Below are positions 56,468 to 64,000 of a DNA stretch of 64,000 bases, piece by piece. Under the pieces are notes generated by a model. The model had not been told where the DNA came from and made no database searches. It saw nothing but the letters and a program-made list of their open reading frames with translations. The stretch covers positions 2,728,001 to 2,792,000 of the forward strand of contig CP082962.1 of NCBI GenBank assembly GCA_021730285.1, read 5' to 3'. Positions within the stretch are counted from its first letter, which is position 1, and each line of letters begins with the position of its first letter. Position numbers and translations under genes: made by a program. The stretch comes from Desulfovibrio sp. JY. Lineage in GTDB: Bacteria; Desulfobacterota; Desulfovibrionia; Desulfovibrionales; Desulfovibrionaceae.

Positions 56468-56506
56468 CCGGGGGGGAACCCTTTCTCCAGAAAGGGTTCC
56501 CCCCGG
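56468..56506. terminator. Hairpin after the methyltransferase gene
   Basis: GGGGGGAACCCTTTCT-CC-AGAAAGGGTTCCCCCC with CCGG flanks, 20 bases beyond the methyltransferase stop. Member of the GGAACCC family. On its far side the tail ACCCCCTTCCC runs into the insertion-sequence border. Confidence 0.65.
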
Positions 56507-56526
56507 CTCGTTTCGGAAAATTTTCC

Positions 56527-57447
56527 CTACTCCATACTGCGGTGGGCGACGATGACTTCGCTGCGGATGCGTTCGTAGCGGTTGGCGTGGTCGCGGATGG
56601 CCCACCAGACCGAGCCCGCGATGCGGGCCTGCCAGCCCGGGCCGGCGTCGAGCATGTTGGCGATAACGGCCGCGCTGTCGCCGGATTCCGCCGTGCCGCC
56701 GAGCCAGTTTTCCGGTCTGGCCACGGTTTCGGACCAGGAGAAGGGGTCGGCCACGAGCAGGGTCGCCGTCTGTGCGCACACGCGTCTGGCCTCGACTAGG
56801 TGGAGCATCGGGCGCGGCAGCTTGTCCACGACATTGAGCGAGGCGACAAGGCCGAAGCTTGCGGCGCGAAACGGCAGGCGCGCGACGTCGGCCCGCACGA
56901 ATTCCACCGTGCCCTGTTGCAGCCGCTTGGGCAGGGAAAAGCCGAAGCGCGTGGTCAGAAGCCCCTGCCTCGGGGCGGTGAAGACCATTTCCTTTTTCCT
57001 GGCGATCCGTCGGGCCAGGGTGATGAAGGGCCGCGACAGGTCGACACCCACGGCGAAACCGGTTTTCGCGGCCATCTCGAAGGTGAAACGCCCCACGGCG
57101 CAGCCGGCGTCCAGGGCCGGCCCCGCGCAGTCTCCGGCCATCTCCAGCCAGCGCGGATAGGCGTCCGTGGCTTCGCGGTCCTCCCACAAATCGGCGTAGT
57201 GGCTCCACAGGTAGGAGGCGGCCAGCCTGTCCGTGTCGTAACGTTCCTGGGCCGTGGGCACGGCCTTTTCGGGCGGGGCCAGATCGGCCAGCCCGTCGGT
57301 GATGGCATAGGCCGCGCCGCAGCCGGGGCAGACGAGGGTCCCGGAGGTGATATCGTCGCCGGAATGGCCCTTGTCTTTAAGCTGTAGCGGATGTTCCTCG
57401 GGCAGACAGACCGGACAGACGAGCATATCGAGCAGGCTGGTGTGCAT
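56527..57447 (-). CDS. Class I SAM-dependent methyltransferase with Trm112-like zinc domain
   Basis: 306 residues. The first 55 residues are a Trm112-like zinc ribbon: LLDMLVCPVC and GTLVCPGCGAAYAITDGL give four paired cysteines. The methyltransferase fold follows with motif I LDAGCAVGRFTFEMA near 115, GVDLSRPFITLARRIAR and VRADVARLPFRAASFGLVAS near 192 (read ADVARLPFRAASF). The substrate is unknown. It starts 39 bases after nuoN in the same direction and may be read through from the nuo operon. The terminator hairpin follows. Confidence 0.85.
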   Translation of the reverse strand: MHTSLLDMLVCPVCLPEEHPLQLKDKGHSGDDITSGTLVCPGCGAAYAITDGLADLAPPEKAVPTAQERYDTDRLAASYLWSHYADLWEDREATDAYPRWLEMAGDCAGPALDAGCAVGRFTFEMAAKTGFAVGVDLSRPFITLARRIARKKEMVFTAPRQGLLTTRFGFSLPKRLQQGTVEFVRADVARLPFRAASFGLVASLNVVDKLPRPMLHLVEARRVCAQTATLLVADPFSWSETVARPENWLGGTAESGDSAAVIANMLDAGPGWQARIAGSVWWAIRDHANRYERIRSEVIVAHRSME

Positions 57448-57486
57448 GCGGTTTCCCCCTTTTGTTCTACGGCGGATGGGGGCTCG

Positions 57487-58893
57487 CTAGCCTTGCCCCC
57501 CGACCAGTTTGGCGATGGCGGCCATGAGCGGCCCGGGCCAGACGCCGAGCCAGAGCAGGCCGGCGGCCACGGCCCACAGGGTGAGACCGGCGGCCGGGCC
57601 GGCCGGGGCGGGAACGGCCGGGTAGGCTTCCACGCTCTCGCGCATGTAGAGGGTGGCCACGAGGCGCAGGGCGTAAAAGATGCCGATGACGGCCATGAGG
57701 ATGCCGAAGACGGCCAACCCCGTGTAGCCGGCCCGAAGCGCCGCGCCGAAGACCAGAAATTTGCCAATGAACCCGGCCGTTGGCGGCAGCCCGGCCAGGG
57801 ACAGCAGACAGAAGGCGAGGGCGCCGGCCAGCCAGGGATGGTCGTAGCCGAGGCCCTGGTAGGAGGTGATGGCGTCGCGGTCGGCGGCGTCGCCGGAAAG
57901 CGCCCCCACCGCGCCGAAGGCGCCGAGGTCCATGAGCGCATAGGCGGCCAGATAGAAAAGCGCGGCCTCGCCCCCGCCGGACTCGACGGCCAGGGCGGCC
58001 ATGGCGATGTAGCCCATCTGGGCGATGGAGGAATAGGCCAGCAGGCGTTTGACGCTTTTTTGCCGCAACGCGCCGATATTGCCCACGGCCATGGAGAGGC
58101 CCGAAATGGCGACCAGGGCCGGAGAGAGGACCCCCATGGCGTCAGGCGAAGCGTCGGCGCACAGATGGAGCAGCGCGGCGGCCGTGGCGGCCTTGGAGCC
58201 GGTGGAGAGGAAGGCGGCTACCGGGGCCGGCGCGCCTTGATAGGTGTCCGGCGTCCAGAGATGGATCGGGGCAAGGGAAAGCTTGAAGCCGATGCCGACC
58301 AGGGCCAGCGCCAGCCCGGCGGTGACGATGGGGCCGCCGGCGGCCAGGGAGTCGGCGATGTCGAGGGTGCCGCTGCCGGCGTAGATCAGGCTGATGCCGA
58401 AGGTGAGGGTGGCCAGGGCCACGGCTCCGGGCAGGAAGTACTTGAGCGCCGCTTCGGCCCCGAGCCTGTCGTTTAGGCGCGCGGCCACCAGGGCGTAGAG
58501 GCAAAGGGACGCCAGCTCGAGCCCCAAAAGGAGCATCAGCCAGTCGGTCGCCTCGGCCAAAAGCAGCATGCCGAGGGCCGACCACAAGGTCAGGCCGTAC
58601 AGGGCGTCGCCGGAAAATTTGCGCTCGTCGGCATAGCGGGCCAGCAGGCCGATCGTGCCCAGGGTGATGGCGCTTAGGAGCCCGGCGTAAAAGCGCGTCA
58701 TGCCGCTGGCGTCCGGGCCGGACTGGAAGGCCCAGATGCCCGGCACGAGGGCGAAGAGCGCGGCCAGGATCGGGAGCAGTCCCTTGGGCGCGCCCCGGCG
58801 GAAAATGGCCGCGCCAAGGGTGGCCAGTCCCCCGGCGGCCAGGGCCATGTGGGGAATCAGGTCGGGAAAAAGTCCGGTGAGTTGGGCGGGCAT
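57487..58893 (-). CDS. nuoN: NADH-quinone oxidoreductase subunit N
   Basis: 468 residues, about 14 membrane helices. Antiporter-like subunit of complex I, proton-translocating. Key lines: TDWLMLLLGLELASLCLYAL near 115 with the conserved Glu, LGAEAALKYFLPGAVALAT, LSLAPIHLWTPDTYQGAP near 210 with Lys-equivalent region, VKRLLAYSSIAQMGYIAMA near 280 and LSLAGLPPTAGFIGKFLVF near 365. AAGGA precedes ATG 58893. Last nuo gene of the operon, 18 bases after nuoM. Confidence 0.95.
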   Translation of the reverse strand: MPAQLTGLFPDLIPHMALAAGGLATLGAAIFRRGAPKGLLPILAALFALVPGIWAFQSGPDASGMTRFYAGLLSAITLGTIGLLARYADERKFSGDALYGLTLWSALGMLLLAEATDWLMLLLGLELASLCLYALVAARLNDRLGAEAALKYFLPGAVALATLTFGISLIYAGSGTLDIADSLAAGGPIVTAGLALALVGIGFKLSLAPIHLWTPDTYQGAPAPVAAFLSTGSKAATAAALLHLCADASPDAMGVLSPALVAISGLSMAVGNIGALRQKSVKRLLAYSSIAQMGYIAMAALAVESGGGEAALFYLAAYALMDLGAFGAVGALSGDAADRDAITSYQGLGYDHPWLAGALAFCLLSLAGLPPTAGFIGKFLVFGAALRAGYTGLAVFGILMAVIGIFYALRLVATLYMRESVEAYPAVPAPAGPAAGLTLWAVAAGLLWLGVWPGPLMAAIAKLVGGQG

Positions 58894-58911
58894 GGGGAGT
58901 CCTTTTCTGTC

Positions 58912-60450
58912 TTACAGGCCAAGCCCGGTTGTCACTGTCGCCACCGCTGGCCAGACCTGTCCGGCGATGATGTCGAGGGGGGCGCTGATGATCGACAGGA
59001 CGGGGCCGGGAAAAAGCCCGATCCAGAGCATGGCCAGGACCAGGGCGGCCATGAGCGCGGTTTCCCGGGGCGACAGGTCGGCAAAGGGGGCGTCCGAGCG
59101 GGGCGGGCCGAAGAGCGTGTCCCGGGCCAGACGCAGCAGGTAGATGAGCGTCGCGGCCATGCCGAGCACGGCGAAAGCGCCCGTGACGACATCGACCCGG
59201 AACAGCCCGAAGACGATCATGGCCTCGCCCACGAATCCGGACAGCCCCGGCAAGGCGGCCGAGGCCAGCACGCACACCAGAAAGGCCGCGCCGAACCGGG
59301 GGGCCTTGTTCCAGATGCCGCCCAGCACCGCGAAGCGGCGGCTGCCCATGCGTTCGCCGATCATGCCGGCCTGGGCGAACAGTCCGCCCGAGGTCAGGCC
59401 GTGGCTGACCATCATGACGACCGCGCCGCCGAGGGCCAGCCGGCTGCCGGAGACGATGGCGGCCACGGCCAGGCCCATATGTCCGATGCTCGAATAGGCG
59501 ACGAGCCGTTTGACGTCCTCCTGGGCCAGGGCAACCCACGAGGCGTAGAAGAGTCCGATCAGGCCAAGCACGGTCAGGACCGGGGCATAGGCCACGGCCG
59601 CTTCCGGGAAAAGGGGCAGGGCGAAGCGAATGAGCGCGTAGCCGCCGGTTTTCAGCAGCAGCCCGGCCAGGATGAGGCTGCCGGCCGTGGGGGCTTCGGT
59701 GTGGGCGTCGGGCAGCCACATGTGCACCGGCACGAGGGGAATTTTTATGGCAAACGACAGCACGAAGGCGGCGAAGAGCCAGCGCGCCGTGGCAAGCGGC
59801 AAATGGAGCCGCGTCAGGTCGTAGAGGGCGAAGGTGGGGCCGGTGGGGCCGTCGGCGGCGTAAATGCCGAGAGCGATGACGGCCAGGAACATGAGCAGGC
59901 CGCCCACGGCCGAGAACAGGAAGAATTTGATGGCCACCCGCATGCGGTCGCCATGGCCGAAGATGCCGATGAGGAAAAAGACCGGGATGAGCTGGGCTTC
60001 CCAGAAGAGCGCGAAAAGAAAGAGGTCCGTGGCCAGGAACACGCCCTGGACGGTTGCCAGCGAACAAAGGATCAGGGCGTAATAAAGGGCCGGACGTTTC
60101 ATATCGTCATGACGCGAGGCCAGCATGCAGCACACGCCGATAAAGGCGGTCAGCGCCACGAAGACGAGGCTCAATCCGTCGCAGGTCAGCGTATAGCGGA
60201 TGCCGAGCGCCGGTATCCAGGCGACGTCCTCGGTGGCCGGCAGGGAGGAGCGGCCCACGGCGAAAAGGAGGATCACCAGCAAGGCCATCGCGGCTTCGAT
60301 CAGGGCGGCGGCCAGGGCGTAGGAGCGGCAGGCCTCCCGGGAGCGCCGGAAAAGCGGCATGGCCACGGCCGCGGCCAGGGGCCAGAAAATGAGCAGGGTT
60401 AGCCAGGGGAGGTCCCGCAGCATGGACAGCATGGACGTCGTGGGCATCAT
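58912..60450 (-). CDS. nuoM: NADH-quinone oxidoreductase subunit M
   Basis: 512 residues, about 14 membrane helices. Antiporter-like complex I subunit. Signatures: YTLTCDGLSLVFVALTAFIG near 70, FALFWEAQLIPVFFLIGIFG near 135 with the conserved Glu, KIPLVPVHMWLPDAHTEAPT near 225, VKRLVAYSSIGHMGLAVAA near 310 and LPGLSGFVGEAMIVFGLF near 400. It lies between nuoL and nuoN with gaps of 12 and 18 bases. Confidence 0.96.
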   Translation of the reverse strand: MMPTTSMLSMLRDLPWLTLLIFWPLAAAVAMPLFRRSREACRSYALAAALIEAAMALLVILLFAVGRSSLPATEDVAWIPALGIRYTLTCDGLSLVFVALTAFIGVCCMLASRHDDMKRPALYYALILCSLATVQGVFLATDLFLFALFWEAQLIPVFFLIGIFGHGDRMRVAIKFFLFSAVGGLLMFLAVIALGIYAADGPTGPTFALYDLTRLHLPLATARWLFAAFVLSFAIKIPLVPVHMWLPDAHTEAPTAGSLILAGLLLKTGGYALIRFALPLFPEAAVAYAPVLTVLGLIGLFYASWVALAQEDVKRLVAYSSIGHMGLAVAAIVSGSRLALGGAVVMMVSHGLTSGGLFAQAGMIGERMGSRRFAVLGGIWNKAPRFGAAFLVCVLASAALPGLSGFVGEAMIVFGLFRVDVVTGAFAVLGMAATLIYLLRLARDTLFGPPRSDAPFADLSPRETALMAALVLAMLWIGLFPGPVLSIISAPLDIIAGQVWPAVATVTTGLGL

Positions 60451-60462
60451 GGCTGCGTTTCC

Positions 60463-62337
60463 TTATCCTTGTGTCCAGCCCACCGCGAGCCAGGTCAAAA
60501 TGACGGCGGCCAGGGCGAAGACGGTGACCAGGGAGACGGCGATGCGCCCGCCTCCCAGCCGGCGCAGGCCGTTCGACAGGCCGGAGATGCCGGCTGTGGC
60601 GGCCAGGACCGTGCCGTTTAACATATCCTCATCCACGCCGCGCCACAGGAAGGCCGCCGCCCGCACATACGGCGCGGCCAGCCATTTCCGGTAAAAGCCG
60701 TCCAGGCCGAGTCCGGCCGTGAGGCACCCGTCCGGCGCGGCCTTGGGCCGGCGCGCGGGCCGGTAGATGGCCCAGGCGATAAACAGGCCGCCGATGGCGA
60801 TGACCGCGTCCAGGACCATGACCACCACCTCGGCGTTTTCCACTTCGGGCGGGTTGGGGGCGACGGTCCCGGCCAGGAAGCTGTCGAGAAGTGGCTTTAT
60901 GTGGAAAAATTCCGGCAGGTTGATGAACCCGTACACCAGGGCCAGGACGCCCAGGGGCCACAGCGGGCGCTCCATGCGGAAGAGGGCCGGATCGTCGCTT
61001 AAGCGGGCCGGGTCGGCCGGATCGGCGAAAAAGGCCACGAAGTACATGCGGAAGACGTAGATGGCGGTTAAAAGCGCGGCCACGGTCCCGAGCACGAAGG
61101 ACAGCAGGAAAATGTCATTGGGGTGGGCCAGGGCGTCGGCCAGGGTCCGGCCCTTGCTGAAGTAGCCGGAGGTGGGCGGCAGGGCGGCCAACGCGGCCGC
61201 GCCACAGGTGAAAAGAACGAACAGGCCGGGCATCTTTTTGCGCAGCCGCGCGCCCATGCGGAAGATGTCGTGCTCCTCGTGAAAGGCCTGGATCATGACG
61301 CCGGAGCACATGAAGAGCAGGGACTTGAAAAAGGCGTGGCTTTGCAGGTGAAACATCGCGCCCGCCACGTCGCCGCAGCCGGCGGCCAGGAACATGTACC
61401 CGACCTGGCTTATGGTCGAATAGGCCAGGATGCGTTTGACGTCGCGTTGCCCGAGGGCGCAGATCGCGCCGTAAAGCGCCGTGGTCGCGCCGATGAAAGC
61501 TGCCGCCGCGCCGACGTCCGGGGCGAAGGCGAGCAGCGGGTCCAGGCGCATGAGCAGGTACACGCCGGCCGTGACCATTGTCGCGGCGTGAATCAGCGCC
61601 GAGACCGGGGTCGGGCCGGCCATGGCGTCGGGCAACCAGGCCGAAAGCGGCAGCTGGGCCGATTTCCCGAGCGCCGCAAAGAGGAAGCAAAAGCCGATGG
61701 CGGCGGCCATGCCCGGCGAAAGGGTCTCGGCCCTGGCGGCGAGGTCGGAAAGCGAGGCGTGGCCGAAAAGCGCGATGACGAGGCCGAGCGCCGCCACGTA
61801 GCCCAGGTCGCCGATGCGGGTCATGATGAACGCCTTGCGCCCGGCGTCCACGTTGGGCAGCTCCTCGTGCCAGAAGCCGATGAGCGCGAACGAGCAAAAT
61901 CCCACGCCTTCCCAGCCCATGAAAAGAAAGATCAGGTCGTCGGCCAGGGCTATGACCAGCATGAAGAAGACGAAGAGGTTCAAGTAGCAGAAATAGCGCG
62001 CAAAGGATTTGTCCTCGCGCATGTAGGTGGCGGAGTAGAGGTGGATGAGCAGGGCCACGAAGGTGACGGTGACGGTCATGACCCCGGCCACGCGGTCGTA
62101 GAGGAGCGAAAAGGCCGAGGAAAAGCCGTCGAAGGCGAACCAGGAGCCGTAGCTTATCCGGTGCGGCGCGACGCCAAGGCCCCAGATGGCGACGACGGCC
62201 ATGGCCAGGGCTCCGGCGATGGCGGCCGCGGCGGCCATGTTGCTGGCCCGACGGCCGCATTTCGCTCCCCAGCCGGCCTGGAACACCGCCCCGGCCAGGG
62301 GAAAGAGGAGCATGAGCGCAAGGAGTTCGGCCATCAT
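60463..62337 (-). CDS. nuoL: NADH-quinone oxidoreductase subunit L
   Basis: 624 residues, about 16 membrane helices including the long C-terminal lateral helix region. Signatures: FFMLVIALADDLIFLFMGWE and GVGFCSFALIGFW near 120-140, LPDAMAGPTPVSALIHAAT near 235, ILAYSTISQVGYMFLAAG near 310 and LPPTSGYFSKGRTL near 385. Two adjacent ATGs (62337 and 62334) overlap the nuoK stop as ATGATG. The second has better spacing from GGGGGA; either is possible. Proton-pumping antiporter-like subunit. Confidence 0.95.
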   Translation of the reverse strand: MMAELLALMLLFPLAGAVFQAGWGAKCGRRASNMAAAAAIAGALAMAVVAIWGLGVAPHRISYGSWFAFDGFSSAFSLLYDRVAGVMTVTVTFVALLIHLYSATYMREDKSFARYFCYLNLFVFFMLVIALADDLIFLFMGWEGVGFCSFALIGFWHEELPNVDAGRKAFIMTRIGDLGYVAALGLVIALFGHASLSDLAARAETLSPGMAAAIGFCFLFAALGKSAQLPLSAWLPDAMAGPTPVSALIHAATMVTAGVYLLMRLDPLLAFAPDVGAAAAFIGATTALYGAICALGQRDVKRILAYSTISQVGYMFLAAGCGDVAGAMFHLQSHAFFKSLLFMCSGVMIQAFHEEHDIFRMGARLRKKMPGLFVLFTCGAAALAALPPTSGYFSKGRTLADALAHPNDIFLLSFVLGTVAALLTAIYVFRMYFVAFFADPADPARLSDDPALFRMERPLWPLGVLALVYGFINLPEFFHIKPLLDSFLAGTVAPNPPEVENAEVVVMVLDAVIAIGGLFIAWAIYRPARRPKAAPDGCLTAGLGLDGFYRKWLAAPYVRAAAFLWRGVDEDMLNGTVLAATAGISGLSNGLRRLGGGRIAVSLVTVFALAAVILTWLAVGWTQG

Positions 62338-62642
62338 TCCCCCGTAAGCCGGTTGTAGTCGTCGATGGAGGCGGTCCCGCCCGAGCGCCGGCCGTGGACG
62401 AGCAGGGCCAGCCCGAGGCCGGCCTCGGCCGCGGCCAGCCCCATGACGATCAGCACCGCCGCCTGGCCGTCCAGGTTGCCCCAGGCCAGCGACGCGCCGA
62501 CAAAGGCGATCCCGGCGGCGGTGAGCATGAATTCCACGCCGACGAGGATCATGAGGATCGAACGCCGGGAAACGGCGCAAAGCGCCCCGATGGCGAAAAG
62601 CAGGCTGGCCACGGCCAGGACGTGGGACAAGGGCACGTTCAT
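62334..62642 (-). CDS. nuoK: NADH-quinone oxidoreductase subunit K
   Basis: 102 residues, three membrane helices, normal length. The conserved ILMILVGVEFMLTAAGIAFVG near 30-50 (ILMILVGVEFMLTA then AGIAFVG) holds a membrane-buried Glu, and VLIVMGLAAAEAGLGLALLV a second one, both needed for proton transfer. Overlaps nuoJ by four bases and nuoL by four. Confidence 0.96.
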   Translation of the reverse strand: MNVPLSHVLAVASLLFAIGALCAVSRRSILMILVGVEFMLTAAGIAFVGASLAWGNLDGQAAVLIVMGLAAAEAGLGLALLVHGRRSGGTASIDDYNRLTGE

Positions 62643-63160
62643 GCGGCGCTGCCTCCCTGCTGCCCGGCGTCGCGTTCGGCCCGGCCCAAAAGCAGCACGG
62701 CGGCCAGCGCGGCGAAAAGGATGATGGAAACGGCCTCCACCGCCAGCCAGTAGGTGCCGAAAAGCACCGTGCCCACGGCCGCCGGGCTGGCCATGGCCGC
62801 CGGCAGCAGGCCCCGGCCCACGGGATCGACGCCGATCAGGGCGAAAAGCGCCACAAGGGTCGCGGCGGCGATGACGCCCGGAACGACCAGCCGCGCCGCC
62901 GGCACCGCGCCAACGCCGACCGGCAGCCCGAGCAGCATGATGATGAAAAGAAAGAGCACCATGATGGCCCCGGCGTAGACCACCACCTCCAGTACGCCGG
63001 GCAGCGGCGCGCCGAGGACCACGAACACGCCGGCCGTGGCGATAAAGGCCACCACGGCGCAGCACACGGCATGGACGGGATTGCGCCGCGTGGCGGCAAG
63101 TCCCGCCGCGATGAGCAGCACGGCGGAGAGAAGGTAGAAAAGTGCGCCAAGAGCGGTCAT
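62639..63160 (-). CDS. nuoJ: NADH-quinone oxidoreductase subunit J
   Basis: 173 residues, five membrane helices. NPVHAVCCAVVAFIATAGVF near 27 and the signature LEVVVYAGAIMVLFLFIIML near 57, with the conserved Tyr and the pi-bulge helix of ND6. Starts nine bases after nuoI and overlaps nuoK. Confidence 0.96.
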   Translation of the reverse strand: MTALGALFYLLSAVLLIAAGLAATRRNPVHAVCCAVVAFIATAGVFVVLGAPLPGVLEVVVYAGAIMVLFLFIIMLLGLPVGVGAVPAARLVVPGVIAAATLVALFALIGVDPVGRGLLPAAMASPAAVGTVLFGTYWLAVEAVSIILFAALAAVLLLGRAERDAGQQGGSAA

Positions 63161-63169
63161 GATGTGATC

Positions 63170-63733
63170 CTACGGCAGAATGCTTTTGACATCCACGGGT
63201 TCGTCCTCGCCGATGTGTTCGCCTTTGGGCCTGCCGGCGGCCACGCCGGCATGGGCGTAGAAGTCGTAATCCGGGTCCTTGCCGCCGTGATCCACCAGCA
63301 AGTCCTCTTTTTCATAGACGAACGCCTCGATGGAATCCTTGGAAAAGGCGAATTCGGGCGTGAGTTGGATGGCGAGCGTGGGGCAGGCCTCCTCGCACAG
63401 GCCGCAGTAAATGCAGCGGGCGAAGTTGATGCGAAACCAGGCCGCGCGTCGCCGGCTGTCCGGGCCCTCCTCGGACTGCATGGAGATGCAGTTGACCGGA
63501 CAGACGCCGGAACAGAGGTAGCAGGCCACGCAGCGTTCCTTGCCGTCCGGGGAGCGGGTGAGAATGATGCGGCCGCGCGTGCGGGCCGGCATGGGCCGCT
63601 TGTATTCCGGGTACTGCTCGGTGACGGGCTTGCGGAAAAGGTGGGTCAGCGTCGCGGCGTAGGACCCGATGATCCCGGTCGCGCCGTCGACGACCTCGCG
63701 CAACAGGCCCGGCTTGTCGTTTTTATCTTCCAT
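63170..63733 (-). CDS. nuoI: NADH-quinone oxidoreductase subunit I (2x[4Fe-4S])
   Basis: 187 residues. Two ferredoxin motifs: CVACYLCSGVCPVNC near 66 and CIYCGLCEEACPTLA near 105, which carry clusters N6a and N6b in the peripheral arm. The PEYKRPMPARTRGRIILTR segment before them is typical. ATG 63733 has AAGGAG eight bases upstream; an in-frame GTG at 63739 is only two bases from that site and is less likely. Confidence 0.97.
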   Translation of the reverse strand: MEDKNDKPGLLREVVDGATGIIGSYAATLTHLFRKPVTEQYPEYKRPMPARTRGRIILTRSPDGKERCVACYLCSGVCPVNCISMQSEEGPDSRRRAAWFRINFARCIYCGLCEEACPTLAIQLTPEFAFSKDSIEAFVYEKEDLLVDHGGKDPDYDFYAHAGVAAGRPKGEHIGEDEPVDVKSILP

Positions 63734-63745
63734 CGGCACGACTCC

Positions 63746-64000
63746 TTACATCCCGGCGGCTAAAATCGCGCCGGTGACGAGGATGTTGACCAGCCCGAGC
63801 GGCACCAGGAACTTCCAACCCACGGCCATGAGCTGGTCGTAGCGAAGGCGCGGCAGCGAGGCCCGGGTCCAGATGAGAAAGACCGGCACGGCCAGGACCT
63901 TGAGCATGAACCAGACGATCGGCGGCAAAAAGGGCCCATGCCAGCCGCCCAGGAAAAAGACGGCGGTGATGGACCCCAAAAGAATCATGTTGACGTACTC
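63746..64000 (-). CDS. nuoH: NADH-quinone oxidoreductase subunit H, C-terminal 84 residues
   Basis: Only the end of the gene is in the window; it continues past 64000. The visible part reads EYVNMILLGSITAVFFLGGW, then PIVWFMLKVLAVPVFLIWTR and LPRLRYDQLMAVGWKFLVPL, all characteristic of NuoH/ND1 near the quinone site. It ends 12 bases before the nuoI start. It sets the order H-I-J-K-L-M-N of the operon. Confidence 0.96.
   Translation of the reverse strand, partial: EYVNMILLGSITAVFFLGGWHGPFLPPIVWFMLKVLAVPVFLIWTRASLPRLRYDQLMAVGWKFLVPLGLVNILVTGAILAAGM

Overview
This is a GC-rich bacterial chromosome window. The gene content suggests a sulfate-reducing deltaproteobacterium of the Desulfovibrio/Solidesulfovibrio type: a siroheme-decarboxylase (Ahb) homologue, an ATP sulfurylase-like/APS kinase fusion, many two-component proteins with multi-domain sensors, and a nuoHIJKLMN block. 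The genus is an inference from content, not from a database match. No rRNA, tRNA or CRISPR array was recognised.

Region 1 (1-17282) is a signalling locus. A long leftward operon starts at a universal-stress-type protein (14170). It continues through a TSUP/TauE permease, a TIGR02186-type membrane protein, three PEP-synthase-like phosphotransferases with a receiver protein between the first two, two proteins carrying five DUF202 domains in total, a histidine kinase, and a response regulator cut off by the window edge. Facing it is a rightward histidine kinase/NtrC-type activator pair. The 329-bp divergent spacer holds two sigma-54-like elements around a perfect palindrome. This operon is the best candidate for an undescribed system.

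Region 2 (17347-26143) is housekeeping: yaiI-like, AarF/UbiB-like kinase, folD, eno, a TPR protein, coaX and a TesA-type esterase run leftward. A YbbA/LolD-type ATPase, a TPM-like protein and rnhA run rightward. The esterase and ATPase have start codons that share one CATG.

Region 3 (26525-33358) holds three glycosyltransferase-type genes, an HD-GYP-like protein and a Pat-type acetyltransferase/acyl-CoA synthetase fusion. A divergent enoyl-CoA hydratase-like gene follows (33584-34390).

Region 4 (34391-37139) carries an ahb-type gene and gpsA bracketed by two nested pairs of inverted repeats, plus a 39-bp tandem repeat. Region 5 (37140-46937) has a kinase/receiver/kinase/receiver cassette, another large kinase, exported MsrAB, a receiver-HPt protein, an MscS channel and a degenerate P-loop protein.

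Region 6 (46938-57447) has a two-gene membrane/soluble unit, the sulfurylase-like/APS kinase fusion, an HDOD protein, a LOG-domain protein, an IS110-type insertion sequence and a methyltransferase. Region 7 (57487-64000) is the tail of a complex I operon, nuoH (partial) to nuoN, all leftward.

The convergent intergenic spaces longer than about 300 bp are filled with long hairpins of a few recurring families. One longer element occurs twice with compensatory base changes.
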